Assembly (NCBI RefSeq): GCF_001039355.2
Contig: NW_019775003.1
Coordinates: 433,178-497,177, forward strand
Length of the DNA: 64,000 nucleotides
Direction of reading: 5' to 3'
DNA from: Lingula anatina
Taxonomy: Eukaryota > Brachiopoda > Lingulata > Lingulida > Lingulidae
In this document: positions 22,549 to 35,864 of the stretch, piece after piece
Layout of the letters: every line of letters begins with the position of its first letter
How positions within the stretch are numbered: the stretch's first letter is position 1
Program-made: the position numbers and the translations under genes
Notes under the pieces: generated by a model
What the model was told of the DNA's origin: nothing
Database searches by the model: none
Seen by the model: the letters and a program-made list of their open reading frames with translations, nothing else

Positions 22549-23913
22549 TCAAACATTAATTTTTGTTTTTCGATTTTTGCTAACATTAAAAGTTGCCAAA
22601 TCTCTGCTAGAATTACTGCGCTGCTGCTCTCTGCACGATGTAGTGCATGGGAACATATTACACAACTCCTTACGAAATGTTCTTCCCGTTATGACATATA
22701 AAAGTAAATTGATCGAATGATTGACGTACATCAACAGAAACGTAATTGTGCGGATAAGTCGTATTACGGACACCACGTGCGGGTCAGCTGTTTTGATGTC
22801 TGAATAAATTATCTCTAATACAGTAATGGGCGTGGTCAAGAGAATTAGCGTCGTGCTCACGACGAGTGGCATGACTGTAAAATAACCCTTTTTATTCGCT
22901 GGTTTTCCGTAGCTAAGTTTACTGGCGGTGCTTTCGCAACTTGCTGTTGAGCTGGTCCTCGCAAACTTTCTATGGCTGTGGTAGCGGGAATGAGCCACAA
23001 TGGCGTTATATTTACACATATCTCTTTTAGTGTCCGCCCGAAATAGACCAAACATTATCGCTATGTTCATAAAGCAAAGAATGGTCACGGGAATAAAGCA
23101 ATACATGGAGAAATCGATCCAGGGCCATATGGATCTTGCCACCGTCATATTGGCGACGCACCTGTGCTGTATGGTCATCGTCGTGGAACCGTCGTTAAAC
23201 ACACAGTCATCGGTTATCCTAAATGTGAACAATGTCGAGCTGTCTATCACCGCGATAACGGCCGATAACACCGCCATAATGACCATTGGCCTGCGAAGTA
23301 CCGTGAACGTTTGTGTCGGAAAAGTTAGGAGGAGGAATCTCTCGCAGGTGACAACGACGACCGTCCAGACAGCAAGGTGACGCACAAAATGGTACAAAAA
23401 GCCACCAAAAACAGCGCAGAAGAGATCGTTGAGCATTTTGATGTCTGCTCCTGTCACCTTACCGACCCAGTACCGAAATCCGCTCAAATATAGCACCAAA
23501 GTGTCCGCCACCGACAACACACTGATGTAGATGCGTATAGGAAAGTTCTGCATCTTTTTGTGCCGTCTTACCACCAGAAATGATAACACATTGCCAACAG
23601 TTCCAAATAATATAACAACTGGCAGTAGCCATATGTATAACTGATGCGACAATGTATAAGCTCTATGGGCACTTAATGTAGCTTCATAAATTGGTGAACG
23701 AGTCAAATTGACATCAAGATCCATGTGTTTCCCGTGCATGTTGCACAAATCAAAAGGTTTCAATGTTTCCGTCGAAGTGTTTGTTAAAAGCATGCCCACG
23801 GCAACCAAAACGTCTTCCGTGCCTGGAAACACGTAATGATTGCCGGCGGTCACTGCTGTTTGAAATTGGTGAATATAAGGCCAAGATGCGTTGGTCACGT
23901 TTGCTTCCTCCAT
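22549..23913 (-). CDS. class A GPCR, neuropeptide (FMRFamide-receptor-like) type
   Basis: Single-exon frame. The longest open frame starts at 23931 with TTG, so the first real ATG is at 23913 (AAACATGGAGG, A at -3), giving 454 residues. An extracellular N-terminus carries NxS/T sites (NVT, NAS, NTS, NLT). Seven hydrophobic segments follow: TM1 with GNVLS, TM2 SVADTLVLY, a cysteine before TM3 (FCAVFGG), CERF in place of DRY, TM4, a second loop with cysteines, TM5 with P, a basic third loop (about 55 residues), TM6 TTLILLTTPITVL, and TM7 HSINLLLYVITGRTFRKEL, where NPxxY is degenerate (INLLLY). This pattern is that of protostome peptide receptors of the FMRFamide-receptor/TRH-like group. It should signal at the plasma membrane through a G protein; the ligand is unknown. 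A cysteine-rich tail (FPCTTSC) may be palmitoylated. Confidence 0.88.
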   Translation of the reverse strand: MEEANVTNASWPYIHQFQTAVTAGNHYVFPGTEDVLVAVGMLLTNTSTETLKPFDLCNMHGKHMDLDVNLTRSPIYEATLSAHRAYTLSHQLYIWLLPVVILFGTVGNVLSFLVVRRHKKMQNFPIRIYISVLSVADTLVLYLSGFRYWVGKVTGADIKMLNDLFCAVFGGFLYHFVRHLAVWTVVVVTCERFLLLTFPTQTFTVLRRPMVIMAVLSAVIAVIDSSTLFTFRITDDCVFNDGSTTMTIQHRCVANMTVARSIWPWIDFSMYCFIPVTILCFMNIAIMFGLFRADTKRDMCKYNAIVAHSRYHSHRKFARTSSTASCESTASKLSYGKPANKKGYFTVMPLVVSTTLILLTTPITVLEIIYSDIKTADPHVVSVIRLIRTITFLLMYVNHSINLLLYVITGRTFRKELCNMFPCTTSCREQQRSNSSRDLATFNVSKNRKTKINV

Positions 23914-26538
23914 GTTTCCCAATGCAGCCAAATGGCCGGTGTGTCCTAAATATTTACCCAGAATTTGTCCTCTCTAACTTCTGAAACTGAGTGCGACGTT
24001 AAATCATTGTTGAAAAGTAGCCTTATGTCCCTGCTTACTTCTCAGTAATTATAGTTACATATTTACTTCTTTACATGAAAATCTTTCCTTTGCTGAATCC
24101 TGCAATTGCATTCAATCTGTTCCAAATCTAGGGCAAAATCGAATAACGTAGAGTCCATTGTCTTAAAGAGCATTCCAGCATCTGAATCTTTGGGATTCTG
24201 ATTTCCTATGTGCCAGGATCCGACGTTGAATTGTATCCACCAGAGACAAACCGTTCAATATTCTCTGGTGTTAAACACGGCACCAAACAAATGACTTGTT
24301 CTTCAAATTCTGAGAAACGCAAAGTTCACGCAAACGCGTTGCGCCGAGGGTTTTAATTCTCCTTTCGTTTGATTGGTCTAAGGAACGATAATTAAATCTT
24401 TTTTTCTGATGACCATTCCTTTATGTATTGTGTTTTACTAAAATGATTCGGGATGCATAATACGCAAAAGAGTCGAATTGGTGGCGTTAACGGACAAACC
24501 GCTGCACTGTCGCTGGCAGTGGTGTGTTACATAGGTCATTTCCAACTCCCTGAAAAATTGAACAAATGTTAATGAAGAGAAATGCAGTAGTGAAATAAAG
24601 GTTAAACGAGTTGTCAATTCAATTTATAAAATAAGGAAGAGCTTCTATCCTCAGATTTTCGTATATAACGCCGGTAATTATGCTGATCGTACCTCAAAAC
24701 TTTTTTTCTCTTCTTTTCTTTTTTTTTTTGAAAGAAAGATAGTTATCAAAACACTTCCTGAGACGAGGATCAAATTCTGTAGGAAAAAAATTGAGCCGAA
24801 TTGATTTAAAAGAAACAAATGATTAGAAAAGTCTACTTTCATACAATGCGAAGTTTCCATTCTGTTGTGGATACGAAGATTGGATTAATATCAATCAAAG
24901 TGGACAATTGCTACGGACGGCGGGCGCTCTTGTGAATAATTCATCAGCTTCGCAGATAGTAAACGAGCTATTATAGTTAAACGTCTATCAAGAACTAATT
25001 AAATCAGAGACTGACTAATGAGAAGTGCACGACATTGCCATAAACCTGTGCTTCATAAAATGTTGCTGCTATATGTCGTAGTAGGGCCTATACGAAAACG
25101 TATTAGATGTACGAACGGAGCAAAGATATGCCTTTGGCGTGCGATGGACTTAACATTCTAGCAATCTATTATTTTGAAAGTATGGTTAGAGTACGGTGTT
25201 TTTACAGTTTTCCTTTACATTTTTGAAACAAAGCAAGACTCTTCTAGTTTGAACGTTAAATTTTGTATGTTCTTAAAAGTAAGTTCAATCTTTGCAAGAA
25301 ATCCTAACGCCAAAGCACTAAATATATAAGTGTATATAGACCCACCATGCACGATATCCTAGAAATGCAATCCCCTGTGTCAGCTTCAAGACGCCATATA
25401 CGACGTACTTACTAATCGTTTCGGAACTGAATACGTCGACTAATTTTCTATTTAAATATCTCAGCAAGCTTCTCTTTTAATGTCCCTGTGAAGCTAATGT
25501 GTCTGGTGAATGGCGGACGACTGGTTTTTCCTGACATTGCTTCTCTGAGTCATTTGGTACCACCCTGAGAGTTTCTGTGTCTTTAGCTAACTACATATAC
25601 CCAGCGTCTGATAAATTTGTCAAGCTACAGACCCTGAAAAAAATGGATAGAGAGTTAGAAGCTAAAATGGTGATGGCAAGGACTACAAGGAAGAGCGACG
25701 CCTCAGTAGAGACTACTGCAGTCCGAATGGTACACAGTGATCGAGTAGAGAGCATGTATTGGACAGAGAAATGTCACCAGTTACTCTTTATTTACTTTTT
25801 ATTAGAAACTAATGGGCCATATATACTGGGTAATAGATGTCACATCCAAGTCAATGAAAAACAGTGTGTTGTGCACAAGGTATAGAACGCACACCTCTGG
25901 ACATATGTATACAGGGTATATCTAGCTCCTTCGAATGTGTTCTATTTGATATACCAGTCGACACCAAGTGCCTTTATGCGCAGTAGTGTATATTTCTTTG
26001 AAATTCAAGTTGCCCGAATGTGCCAAAGTGGCAAACAAGATACATCTGGACAAAGGCCCTAGGGGTCATCAAATTTCTAGGTTCAGAAAAATATGCCTGG
26101 ACTAACATTTGAACATTTCCCTTTTTCTCTTTTGCAATACTTGGCCTACTGTGATAAGAACAGCTACATGATGCGATTTCCTGTATCTGAACGCATTCCC
26201 CAGATGTTCACACTATACCTGAGTATATCTACATGTACAAGGACGAGCTTTCATCGTGAGAGTGGCATGTATAACACAAGCAGCTTTTGGTATATTGCAA
26301 CCACACTGCTTTCTAATTAATTTCTGCATTGCCATGTTTGTTTTGGTATAGACGGTGCGCTTTTTATATGGCAGGTTTAAAGTCGTAGTTGCTAAACATG
26401 TGTCTGCTAGTATGTGCTGATATTTTGCTGGTATGTTGAGATATACTAGTATTAAGTCAGATAGCAATTGTATCTATCTATCTATCTATATAACTATCTA
26501 TCTCTTTATCTACATGCATCTGTCCTCCAAAGGGAGCG

Positions 26539-26598
<60 letters not shown>

Positions 26599-29500
26599 TC
26601 CAGTCACAGATAAGTAATAAACTATGTATAGCAAAAGCACGGTCTCACTAATACCTATAAGGCAAAGAGACATGGTGATGTGCCTAATAAATGACACATT
26701 TGTTAATGTCACACCAACTGTTTTGATTTCACTCAACCTCTGTCACAGGTTAATTTCTTGAACGACCGTCTCAACTTTCATTTAATGTTATTAGGATCTT
26801 AAATTTAATTAACTTCTCATTTCCATGTGGTTTATACTGACCAAGCACTGGACAGGATTATAGAAAATTTACACATGCTCAAGTATTAGACCATCATCAA
26901 CACGTACCAAGAACGCCCATACATGTAAATGTACGACTATACAGTATCTAGTTTTTAATGTACGAAAGCAGTGGAGGGAATTGTCTTGCTCGAGTGAGTG
27001 ATCGTCGTTATATGACCCAGACTGGAGAAAGCGCCGATGGCATTTCGGAAATTATTTGAAACTATTGAAAGTTACGGTGCATTGTCAATTAATTATTCAT
27101 AGTTCAGATGACATCTGGCATGATGACATATGAATTGTTTATAATTCAATTAATCCTGCTAACACAGGCGTCTCGTAGCACTATATCTATATCGGCTCTT
27201 TCATGGATACTTTACCTTTATGTTAATATGGGTGTTTGGTTTGTTAAACCAAAAAGCACACTCAATGATATATTTGTATGAAACAACATGTCTACGTGTC
27301 TTTAAATAAACATGTTATTTCAAAACTCACTCGCATGGATTCGAAGTACAAAACTATTGCCCGTTGAAGTATAGACATGCTTTAAAATAATTCGGATTAA
27401 AAAACTGAATAAATACAGAACACTTTATGCAAAACACCAGGTAACATACCGACCTTATATCTTCGGTCGTAGAGATAAGAATTCTACGTGTTGCAACTGA
27501 AAAATTGCTGTAGAAATACACGTATACTATCTATCACAGTATGTATACTATCTATAACAAAATAGAAATTGTAGCACCTTCTTCTTGAGGTAAGCTGTTT
27601 GCAGATTGGCAAGGTTTATTCATTATTTATAGATGTATCGTAATTACATTAAGATAAGCTGCGACCTGATTGTAACAACTCGTTCATCTCTTCTAAGCCT
27701 TATGTGCTCCAATGTGAATAAAGTCAATCTAATTTAAGTCAGTATAATACCCATATGTCTGGTTTGTTACCGAAATGTCAGGCCTTATATTTACAGTTCT
27801 TAAAAAATCGAAAATCGAAACTTTGTTTAAAAAAGTCAATACACCTAGCTATTCGCCTACCTGACATGAGCCTTTGATAAAGCTGTATTATCCCGGTATT
27901 ATCCTGGCATTTTGCGATGTGTCTGTAAAACTAGCTTTCAACTCAGTTACCGTTTCGCACGACACTGTGATGTCACACGATATGACTTCCGTTTGAGGTA
28001 CACAGCGCAGCTGGGCTTAAATGTCACGAAGACCTACCTTCCACCAGGCGTATCTGGCTTACAGGCGTGACTGTTTACTGGCACACATCATTGGAACTGC
28101 ATTGCCACAATGTTAGTGTTTCAGTTGAATTTCGTCAATTTCTCCAAGTATAGGCTTGAAAGCGTGATCAGAGAAAAGAGTATTCAGTTGCTCAATACGC
28201 AACACGGGGGATTTAATTTGATACACTCAAACCTGAATCTCGTTGTTCAACCCATGATCTTAAATGACCGAATCTCGTTAGGGGGCACGGAAAATGAATT
28301 TTTGAAATATTGGTTTCAGCTAAGCGAAACTGTAGGGTATTTAAACGCAAGCAGATCTACTTGTGGGATAAACGACAGAACTTACTTAAAACCTTAATTC
28401 CTCTATACATCCTTTTGCTGCCACAAGGAGACCTCCAAACAGCGTTTTGAAACCAATTCTGTCATGAATTCCTTCTGGTGCTTTGTAACATATAGACTAA
28501 ATAACGCTTAATCTTTTGAGAGCGTTCACTAGAAAACCAAATAGTTTAGTCATTTTTATCTTCCACTGTGGACTACGTCTGATTGATAACTTCCTAAAAA
28601 CATATTTGTCTGCAAAATCAATTTGTATCGAATTAACTTAGCAGTCATTGACATTTACAGAACAATTGAGGGAATTAGCCAAGCAAAATAGACTGACTGC
28701 GTGAATTTCACATTCAAAACATAAAGACAGATATCGAATGCCATCACTCTTCCGTGAATTCCTATTATTCAAGTGGCTTTGTGGCTTTTGTCTTGACTTG
28801 CACACAGAAGTGGACCCTGGGAGCAGTTTCTCACTACTGCAATCTTTAAAATGCAATTCCCTCCGAAACGTCATTTTAGTGTGATTGAAGATATGTCGAA
28901 GATTGAGCACAATAGAAAAAAGGGGAAAAAATCGCATTACACAGTTTTCCGTCATTTCCAGGGATTTACTGGAGTGAATAGCTTCTTATTAATCTCTGTA
29001 ATACTAAAAAATGAATCTAACTTAACTTCCATACGATGCTTTTAGTTGAATGCTATTTAAATCTTTCAGCAATCAATATCAGCGTATTTAGCCCGTTCGT
29101 GCAAATCCGACCATTATTTCTAGATATATTATTCATATAAGCCCAGATGGGGCACAGGGTTATGAATTTAAGTTAATTATTAATTGATTTCTGGAACTGT
29201 ATCATACATGGTACCTGGAACCGCTTACTACAGTACGTAGAGTCGCATCTGGAACCGTTTGTATCCCATCAAGATGAGATCACACTTTCTTCCATTTGGT
29301 TAAGAATATATCCATTGGTATAACAGAGTTCACTTTAATAGACTGATGGACATGTGCCTTTAAAACGCATCTAGCACAACAATAATACAATACAGCGCCG
29401 GGAATATTCTCAAAGAATTTGCAATTGCAAAATCAAAACTAAATGAGTAACGTTGTGCATCATCGTGTAATTGAATAAGTGTTTGCACGTTGAACCTAGA

Positions 29501-30117
29501 AGTCATGGAGGGGCCTAATATCCTTTACAATAATTTTACAAAAAGTCAGCTATAGTGTATGACCTCCTTGGTCCAAAGATTAGTATCCCAACAATATGCT
29601 ACCGTTACCTTTCAAAGAGTAACCGGTAGTGCTGTATTATCTGTGTTAATAGTATAACATATTGAGTTATCTGAACCCTGAACATGAACGGTTGTTCAAT
29701 GGAATAGTTAGGCTAAAATCGATTAAAGAATAATTCCAGAGAGTAGTCAATTTGTATTCTGTTAAACGCCTCGGTTACACTGGGGATAGAGTATGCTATC
29801 CCGCTATTAACTCTCGCCAACGCGTTCATTAGTCTGGTCGCTTAAGCCATAATGAATGTTTTTACCTCCTTTTGTGTTCGTCGCCAGCGTGCCTAAAATT
29901 ATTGATGGAGTTTGGTGCAATTTACAGGATAGATCACAAATGGGTCAAGGTACTTGAAAGTGTTTAGATTTTTGGTGGTGTTCCGAACAGCAGTCTCTCT
30001 ACTTATAGCGATAAATTTGTCAAATGATCACTTATCTTGTCCAATGACTTCTACCCGTTGTGTAATAACTGTGCTCTCAACAATCACAATATACCGTTGC
30101 AGAGTTCAGCGCTGTCT
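23914..30117. other. gene-poor stretch
   Basis: No convincing gene. Simple repeats occur at 26469-26508 (TATC) and 26541-26593 (GA). The open frame at about 25577-25885 begins with GTG, not ATG, so it would need an upstream exon; it is preceded by a possible acceptor (tctttag) and contains an MDRELEAKMVMARTTRK stretch, but I cannot identify it. Confidence 0.4.
26541..26593. repeat. (GA)n microsatellite
   Basis: About 53 bp of GA, preceded by a TATC-type array at about 26469-26508. Confidence 0.95.
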
Positions 30118-33065
30118 GTGTGCTATTTAGTCGAGTTGCCACTTCCATAGGCCCAATAGTTGAAACCTGCAATGTTCTTTCTGACAAACTTTTTTGCTGA
30201 AACGCACTCCTCAAACCAAGAGAAGCAAAATTAGCTTGGTTGCTACTTACGAGACACTGAGCATTTTCAATATGGTCGTCAATTTATGAGGAAAAAAAGA
30301 AAACGACCAGAAGTCGCTATATACATGTATAGATTTTATTTAGAGCTTTTTTGAACGTTTATCCTATCACAAGAGCACAGCAAGACCAGTGAACACACTT
30401 GAGCAGAAAATTATTAAGCAAAAAAATTAAAATGTTCGTCAAAATGTATGTCAGAAAATAAAACAGCTGCAAAAATGTCCGTATTTTGCATATTTAGTCT
30501 CATTAAAACCAAATCCGCGTTTATAGTTATGTTCATTATGATATTTTCTTAGTCTTGACTCAAAACTCAAAATCAGCTTATTTGACATTCCACTGACGGA
30601 TGGGTTAGTATACAAGATGCCAAGAGTTTGTTTGCCATTCCCAAGGGTCCCATAGATTATTACGGGTCATCTTTTTTCAGAAGAATTGAATTATTTAGGG
30701 CTACAAAAGCCAATTTGCTACTTCAGGGATTTCAAAATTCAAGATGGCCGCGAATACAATAGCAATAGCGAATACAATAGCAAAGAGTCGAGTTCAAATT
30801 GTGTGGTTTTCCGCATTTCAATATTAAAGTAACTTTTGATCCTTTCAAGGATGTTTAATACGATTATAAACTATAACATAATACATTAAATCCGTGGAAA
30901 ATAAATCAAAATGACCACTAAAACCTGTTGAAAAAAGAGCAGTAAAATTAAAGTAAAAACGTTTTTGAACTAATAATTTACCATCTTGAATATATGACAC
31001 TCTTTTATATGATGACAAGATGTACTAGTAAGTTACAGTTATACTAAAACTCCATAAAAATGAGCCATTGGGTAGGATTGACCGTTACGTAAGTTCCCTT
31101 TTTGATACAGGTTCAGTACAGGAAAAAATATCAAGGTGTCTGCAGGATTAGGGGTACAGGATGTTCAGAATGGGCGTTCATTTATAGGGAGTCCAACCAA
31201 GATCCGTCAGCTGGGGTAAGGGGGGAATGAATTATAAATGTATTTAATTACAGTTAACGTTTTTAACCTTGTTATTTTTAGTTTTTATGTTGATTACACT
31301 TTGCCTTTCTTTTCGTGATTTTATATTTTTATAATGACTATACTCAACAATGTATATATATTTAACCTTTAAAAAATTCCCTTACTTTTTATTGAAATTT
31401 GCACATTTCAAAACATTTCTTTTTCCAAATTAAATATAATAGCACTTATAATTTTTGCACTTTTTCACTTTAAATTACATAGGTGGTGTTGGAGTCAATA
31501 AACAAAACATCATACAAATCTTTTCAAGTACATGGTGTCGATGGGTAGCCTTCGCATATCTTCAAACTATGCCACGTTGTTAACTCATGGGGCCCCACCC
31601 GATGTTTATGTATGCCACTGCATAGGTCTTGATTATTTATTATAAAATTGATAATTAAGCAAAGAAAAATACCTTTATCCATAGATGTTAAAAGAATAGA
31701 TAAAAATGTTTAGAAAAAAGGATAAGACTAATCCAACCCTATGTGTTTTTACTTTTCTCAAATGGGCTATGAGGAAAATAACATGTAAATTACACTTGAT
31801 AGAAAGAAAGTGGGTTGCTTTGACAACGAATCTGTTAAAATTACTCAGGTGCCAGTCTGTTACAATTACTTGATCGACAGCAATCTGTAGTCCTGACAAC
31901 AAACCGATTACCCCGAACAACAGTCTTCCTTGCTGCGAAATCATCCTTCATAATGCCAAATGTCTCCTCATCAACATCATCTGTACATGTAGCCTGATAC
32001 ACTACATCCAAAAGTACTTAGCAAAACGATCTGAAAGCTATTTTTAATTTCAAAATGATGACTTAGCTTACATAGGCAATAATGCATTTCCAAATTATCA
32101 CCAGTGTAATTTTTTATTTAGAATGGAAGACTAATTGTCACGAAATGACTGAGATATCCGTAATTAATGTTTGGTTCGATCATAGAGTAGCATTGACGGA
32201 CATATTACTGTATTATTTAGCCAAAGAATATGTTTTATTGTGTACCCTGTCTTGACCACATGTTAATCTTTTTACTTTATAAATATATATACATATATAT
32301 ATATATTTGATTCAATGAAGTTTTTTCAGTTAAAAGACTTGTAGTTTTACTGGTCTTTCTTTACCTTTTCCGTTACGTTTTGGAGGTCATTTTTGTTTTT
32401 CTTTTATTGAAATGACTTGCAGAGGTGTAAAAAACGATAGCAATTTGCATGAATGTGTACATAAACATGCAATTATGAACAATAGAGTGAATAATACATT
32501 TTGAGGGCTCTTGTTATCATACGACACATTGAAGGGCATCTTTAAATCTGAAAATTAATACCAACCGGCTAAGAAAGCCAAGCTTAATTGGCTTTTCTCA
32601 GTATTGTAGCACAGATGATATAATTTCTTTAAAAATTTTTTGCAATATATAACATAGCAGACTTCAACTATGGGTCTCGTGGGAGTGGCCAATAGATAAG
32701 GTTTTAATAAAACTAAATGTGCAAAAAACAAAATAATTTAACAGCTCTTTTTAACTTTTTGCCATATCTTTTGACGGCCATTTTTGCTAAAAGTTACGCG
32801 CTTAAGTGCATTCACTAGTCTTGTTTTGCTCTTCTGATAGGAAAAACGTTCAAAAAAGCTCTAAATAAAATATATCTAGCGACTACTGGTTGTTTTTCTG
32901 TTTTTCTTCATAAATTGACGGCCATATTGAAAAATGTTCAATGTCTCGGTAGTGGCAAACAGGCTAATTTTGCTTCTCTCGGCCTGGAGAATGCATTTCA
33001 TCAAAGAAAAATTAACAGAAATGAACATTGCATTGTTAGCGTTCTGGCTACTCCACTATATATAT
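30118..33065. mobile_element. long fold-back element (~3 kb) with 450-600 bp inverted arms
   Basis: The left arm (about 30118-30760) reads as the diverged inverse of the right arm (about 32540-33065). Shared landmarks include ACGTTCAAAAAAGCTCTAAA, TAAATTGACG.CCATATTGAA, GCTAATTTTGCTTCTCT and GGTTTTAAT.A.ACTAAAT. Edges are approximate and no target duplication was found. The ~1.8 kb middle holds a possible coding remnant at 31841-31998. It could be a decayed DNA transposon with very long terminal inverted repeats. Confidence 0.65.
31841..31998 (-). pseudogene. possible coding remnant inside the fold-back element
   Basis: A minus-strand open stretch reads DDVDEETFGIMKDDFAARK, then VVRGNRFVVRTTDC, and stops at 31841; an acceptor-like tgtacag precedes it at 31981. 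The acidic/basic composition looks protein-like and its place between inverted arms suggests a transposon gene fragment. Not recognised; could be chance. Confidence 0.25.
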
Positions 33066-33358
33066 TATATGTCATAACTAGCCACGTGTGTCAAAAATAT
33101 TTGCCCTTACTGTCATTATCTGCCACCAGAGGTTGCATGTTGTTAAAACCAATTACAAACTGGCTTGTTGAGTCTTACCTTTGCTCAGGAAACCTTGCCA
33201 TTTCGAAGCTTTAACAATCTTTTAAGCACCCAAGCAGGAAATTAATGTCGAAAAGGCGACAGGAGTAATTGTGCATTAAATAAATCTAAGTTCAACGAAA
33301 TACGTGGGTGTTGAATCGCAAACGGAATCTAGCGATTTTAAGATATTGGTTTTTCATG

Positions 33359-33360
<2 letters not shown>

Positions 33361-33444
<84 letters not shown>
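33361..33444. repeat. (AT)n microsatellite
   Basis: 84 bp of uninterrupted AT. Confidence 0.97.
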
Positions 33445-33449
<5 letters not shown>

Positions 33450-35819
33450 GTGTAAAATGTTCCTTAAAGAAAATAATCTGGTACTAAATGACTGGCCAAC
33501 CATTAATGTTTTGTCTTCCTCTACATTTCAGAAGGAACTATCGGCTTCAAGTACTTTTATTTGTGGGGCTTTATGGTTCGTAAGAAGTGAGTGAATGGGG
33601 GAAGATGAGTAGATACGAATGCTATGAACACATAGAAAATATGACTTTGGTAAATTTTCAAACGCTTGTACCTTTTATTGCCAAACCCAAGACACACCGA
33701 GCAAGGGGAGAGCACACCGGAAACTACACAAGCCATTGCTAGCAAAGCTTTCTATAACAGACATTGGTTTCATCAAGTAAACACCCCTGGTTTAAACTTT
33801 GTGTCAGGAATCATGGCATTGGGAAATAATGTGTCAATAATATTTGAAGATTTTGATATTGTTAATTCAACCATTATTAGTGAAAATCTTGGGGTCTCTG
33901 TATCATTGCATAATTGACATTCACACATTGGAATTTAGAATGTATACAAGTAAATTGCTTTAGATATAACACACCTTAGAAGTTCAAATTTAACTATCCT
34001 TGTTTCAAGCCTAGTAGTCCGTTAGACCTAGATCAGCTTCATTTTGTCTCTAAATGAGACTAAGATAGAGACAGACACAACTGATTGCAAATTAAACATA
34101 AACCGCCGCCAACCCCCGAAGCCGACTTCAGACTTCCTGAATAACCCGTCAAAATATGAATACTGCATTCCATGCCCAGGTTAATGTACGCTTGCCTTTA
34201 GACTGCTGTGTCATCAGCATCTAACTTATTAATCCAAATGGAAACATTAGCTGTCCTATCTAATCTCATCATATGGTCATCAATTTAATGTCTAGGTGCA
34301 TTAATATCAATTAATGTTTCAAAGTGACTAAACGCTTCACGCAGGTTTTCAATGATTGCTGGTATTAACTGGCGTCTGATTAAGTGAAATAAGACCCGCT
34401 TTTCCCCGTCTATTGTTTACTCAGTGCTGTGTTCTACTTTGGATGCTGTTCTAAACTATACTCTACATATTAAGCCTCATATCAAAACTTAATGGATGTT
34501 TCCTACAGTTAATAGTTTAAAAAGATCGCCGTCCTCTCCGTTAATGATATCTGTTATGAGTTAAATGTGCTTTTAAAAAGGGAGCGCCATTCACGGTGGA
34601 GTTATGAAGACCATTTCAGCGTAAACAGCACTGTCCCCCTGGGGATGGGGGAAGACGTGACTCATTTTATCACCGTTGATATATAATACAGAGGCACTCT
34701 GACGACGGAAACGCTTGATGTCCACGATGCATCGATAGATAGTAAGCCTGGCAAATAAATAAATAAATAAAAAAGGAGAGTCTCCAAAATTTATGAATAC
34801 AATTCTGTTAGAGCAGGCATTACCAAATCGAAAGAAGAGCAGTGGGACATTTAAAAATAAAACTATAATTTACGAGTTTTTTAAAGTTAAGCAGGGTGTG
34901 CATTCTTAATTATGGAAGATATTTAGCACACCATTTTTTAAACATATCCCTGCTTTTGAAATCGCCAGTTAAAATTTGTCGAGCGACTTTTTTTTCGAGA
35001 CATCCACACCCACAGTGTCTTTAAAACAGTAACAATAAACCATCAGTTGTGTTTTATGCCAACATTGGGTAAAATTGTCCTACACATGTACCTCTGTCAA
35101 AAGATCAATCAAACGACATTAAGCATGTAATGTCTCAATTCACTTGAAAGCTATGGTGATTCAAAATAACAAGCAGGTTAACTGAATTGTCATGTTCATG
35201 GGTGCGTCCATAATGTTAACTAAAAAACTACATTTAGATGATTGTAACAATTTCGGTGGGCCCTTGGCAGCAACGAAGCGAATTACATGTATATAACAGC
35301 TTTTATATCAAAGGAACGGTGTCGATGTGAAGAAAAGAGACATTCGATTGAGAAGACGCATTCAAGCGATTATATACGAGTTTTATCAACAGGTAAGACG
35401 GCTTTGTCCACATGGAATTTAGTTTTTTTAATCAATACGGGGAAAAGCGGTCCTGATATAAGAAATACGTGAGCTTAGGACTCTGGGCAACTAGGGGTTC
35501 ATTAGCACTTGCTATATTCTGTAATTGGCTTAAAAGAATGAAAAATGTCAATGTTTTAAAAAATGAAGTAAATATCTTAAGACAAAGACAGTAGACAGCA
35601 TCAAAGAGCCTTCGCGGTTAGCTGATAAATATCCTGAGACAGATTTTTCCCCATAAGTGCGCTTATGTCGGTTTGGATTTGAAGTTACATATATACATGT
35701 TGGCTGTATTCTCAAGACAATAAGCGGAACAAGGTTTGTTTGTTCTTATTCACAATATTCAAATGGCCATTGGAAGTTTATATATACAAGGCAAAAATTT
35801 GCGTTGAGCTGGCAACGCC

Positions 35820-35823
<4 letters not shown>

Positions 35824-35861
<38 letters not shown>
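35824..35861. repeat. (GA)n microsatellite
   Basis: About 38 bp of GA. Confidence 0.95.

Positions 35862-35864
<3 letters not shown>

Noticed and set aside
23000-23380. 126-codon plus-strand frame
   Set aside because: Antisense shadow of the GPCR.
28110-28397. 95-codon plus-strand frame
   Set aside because: AT-rich composition, no splice context, no recognisable motif.
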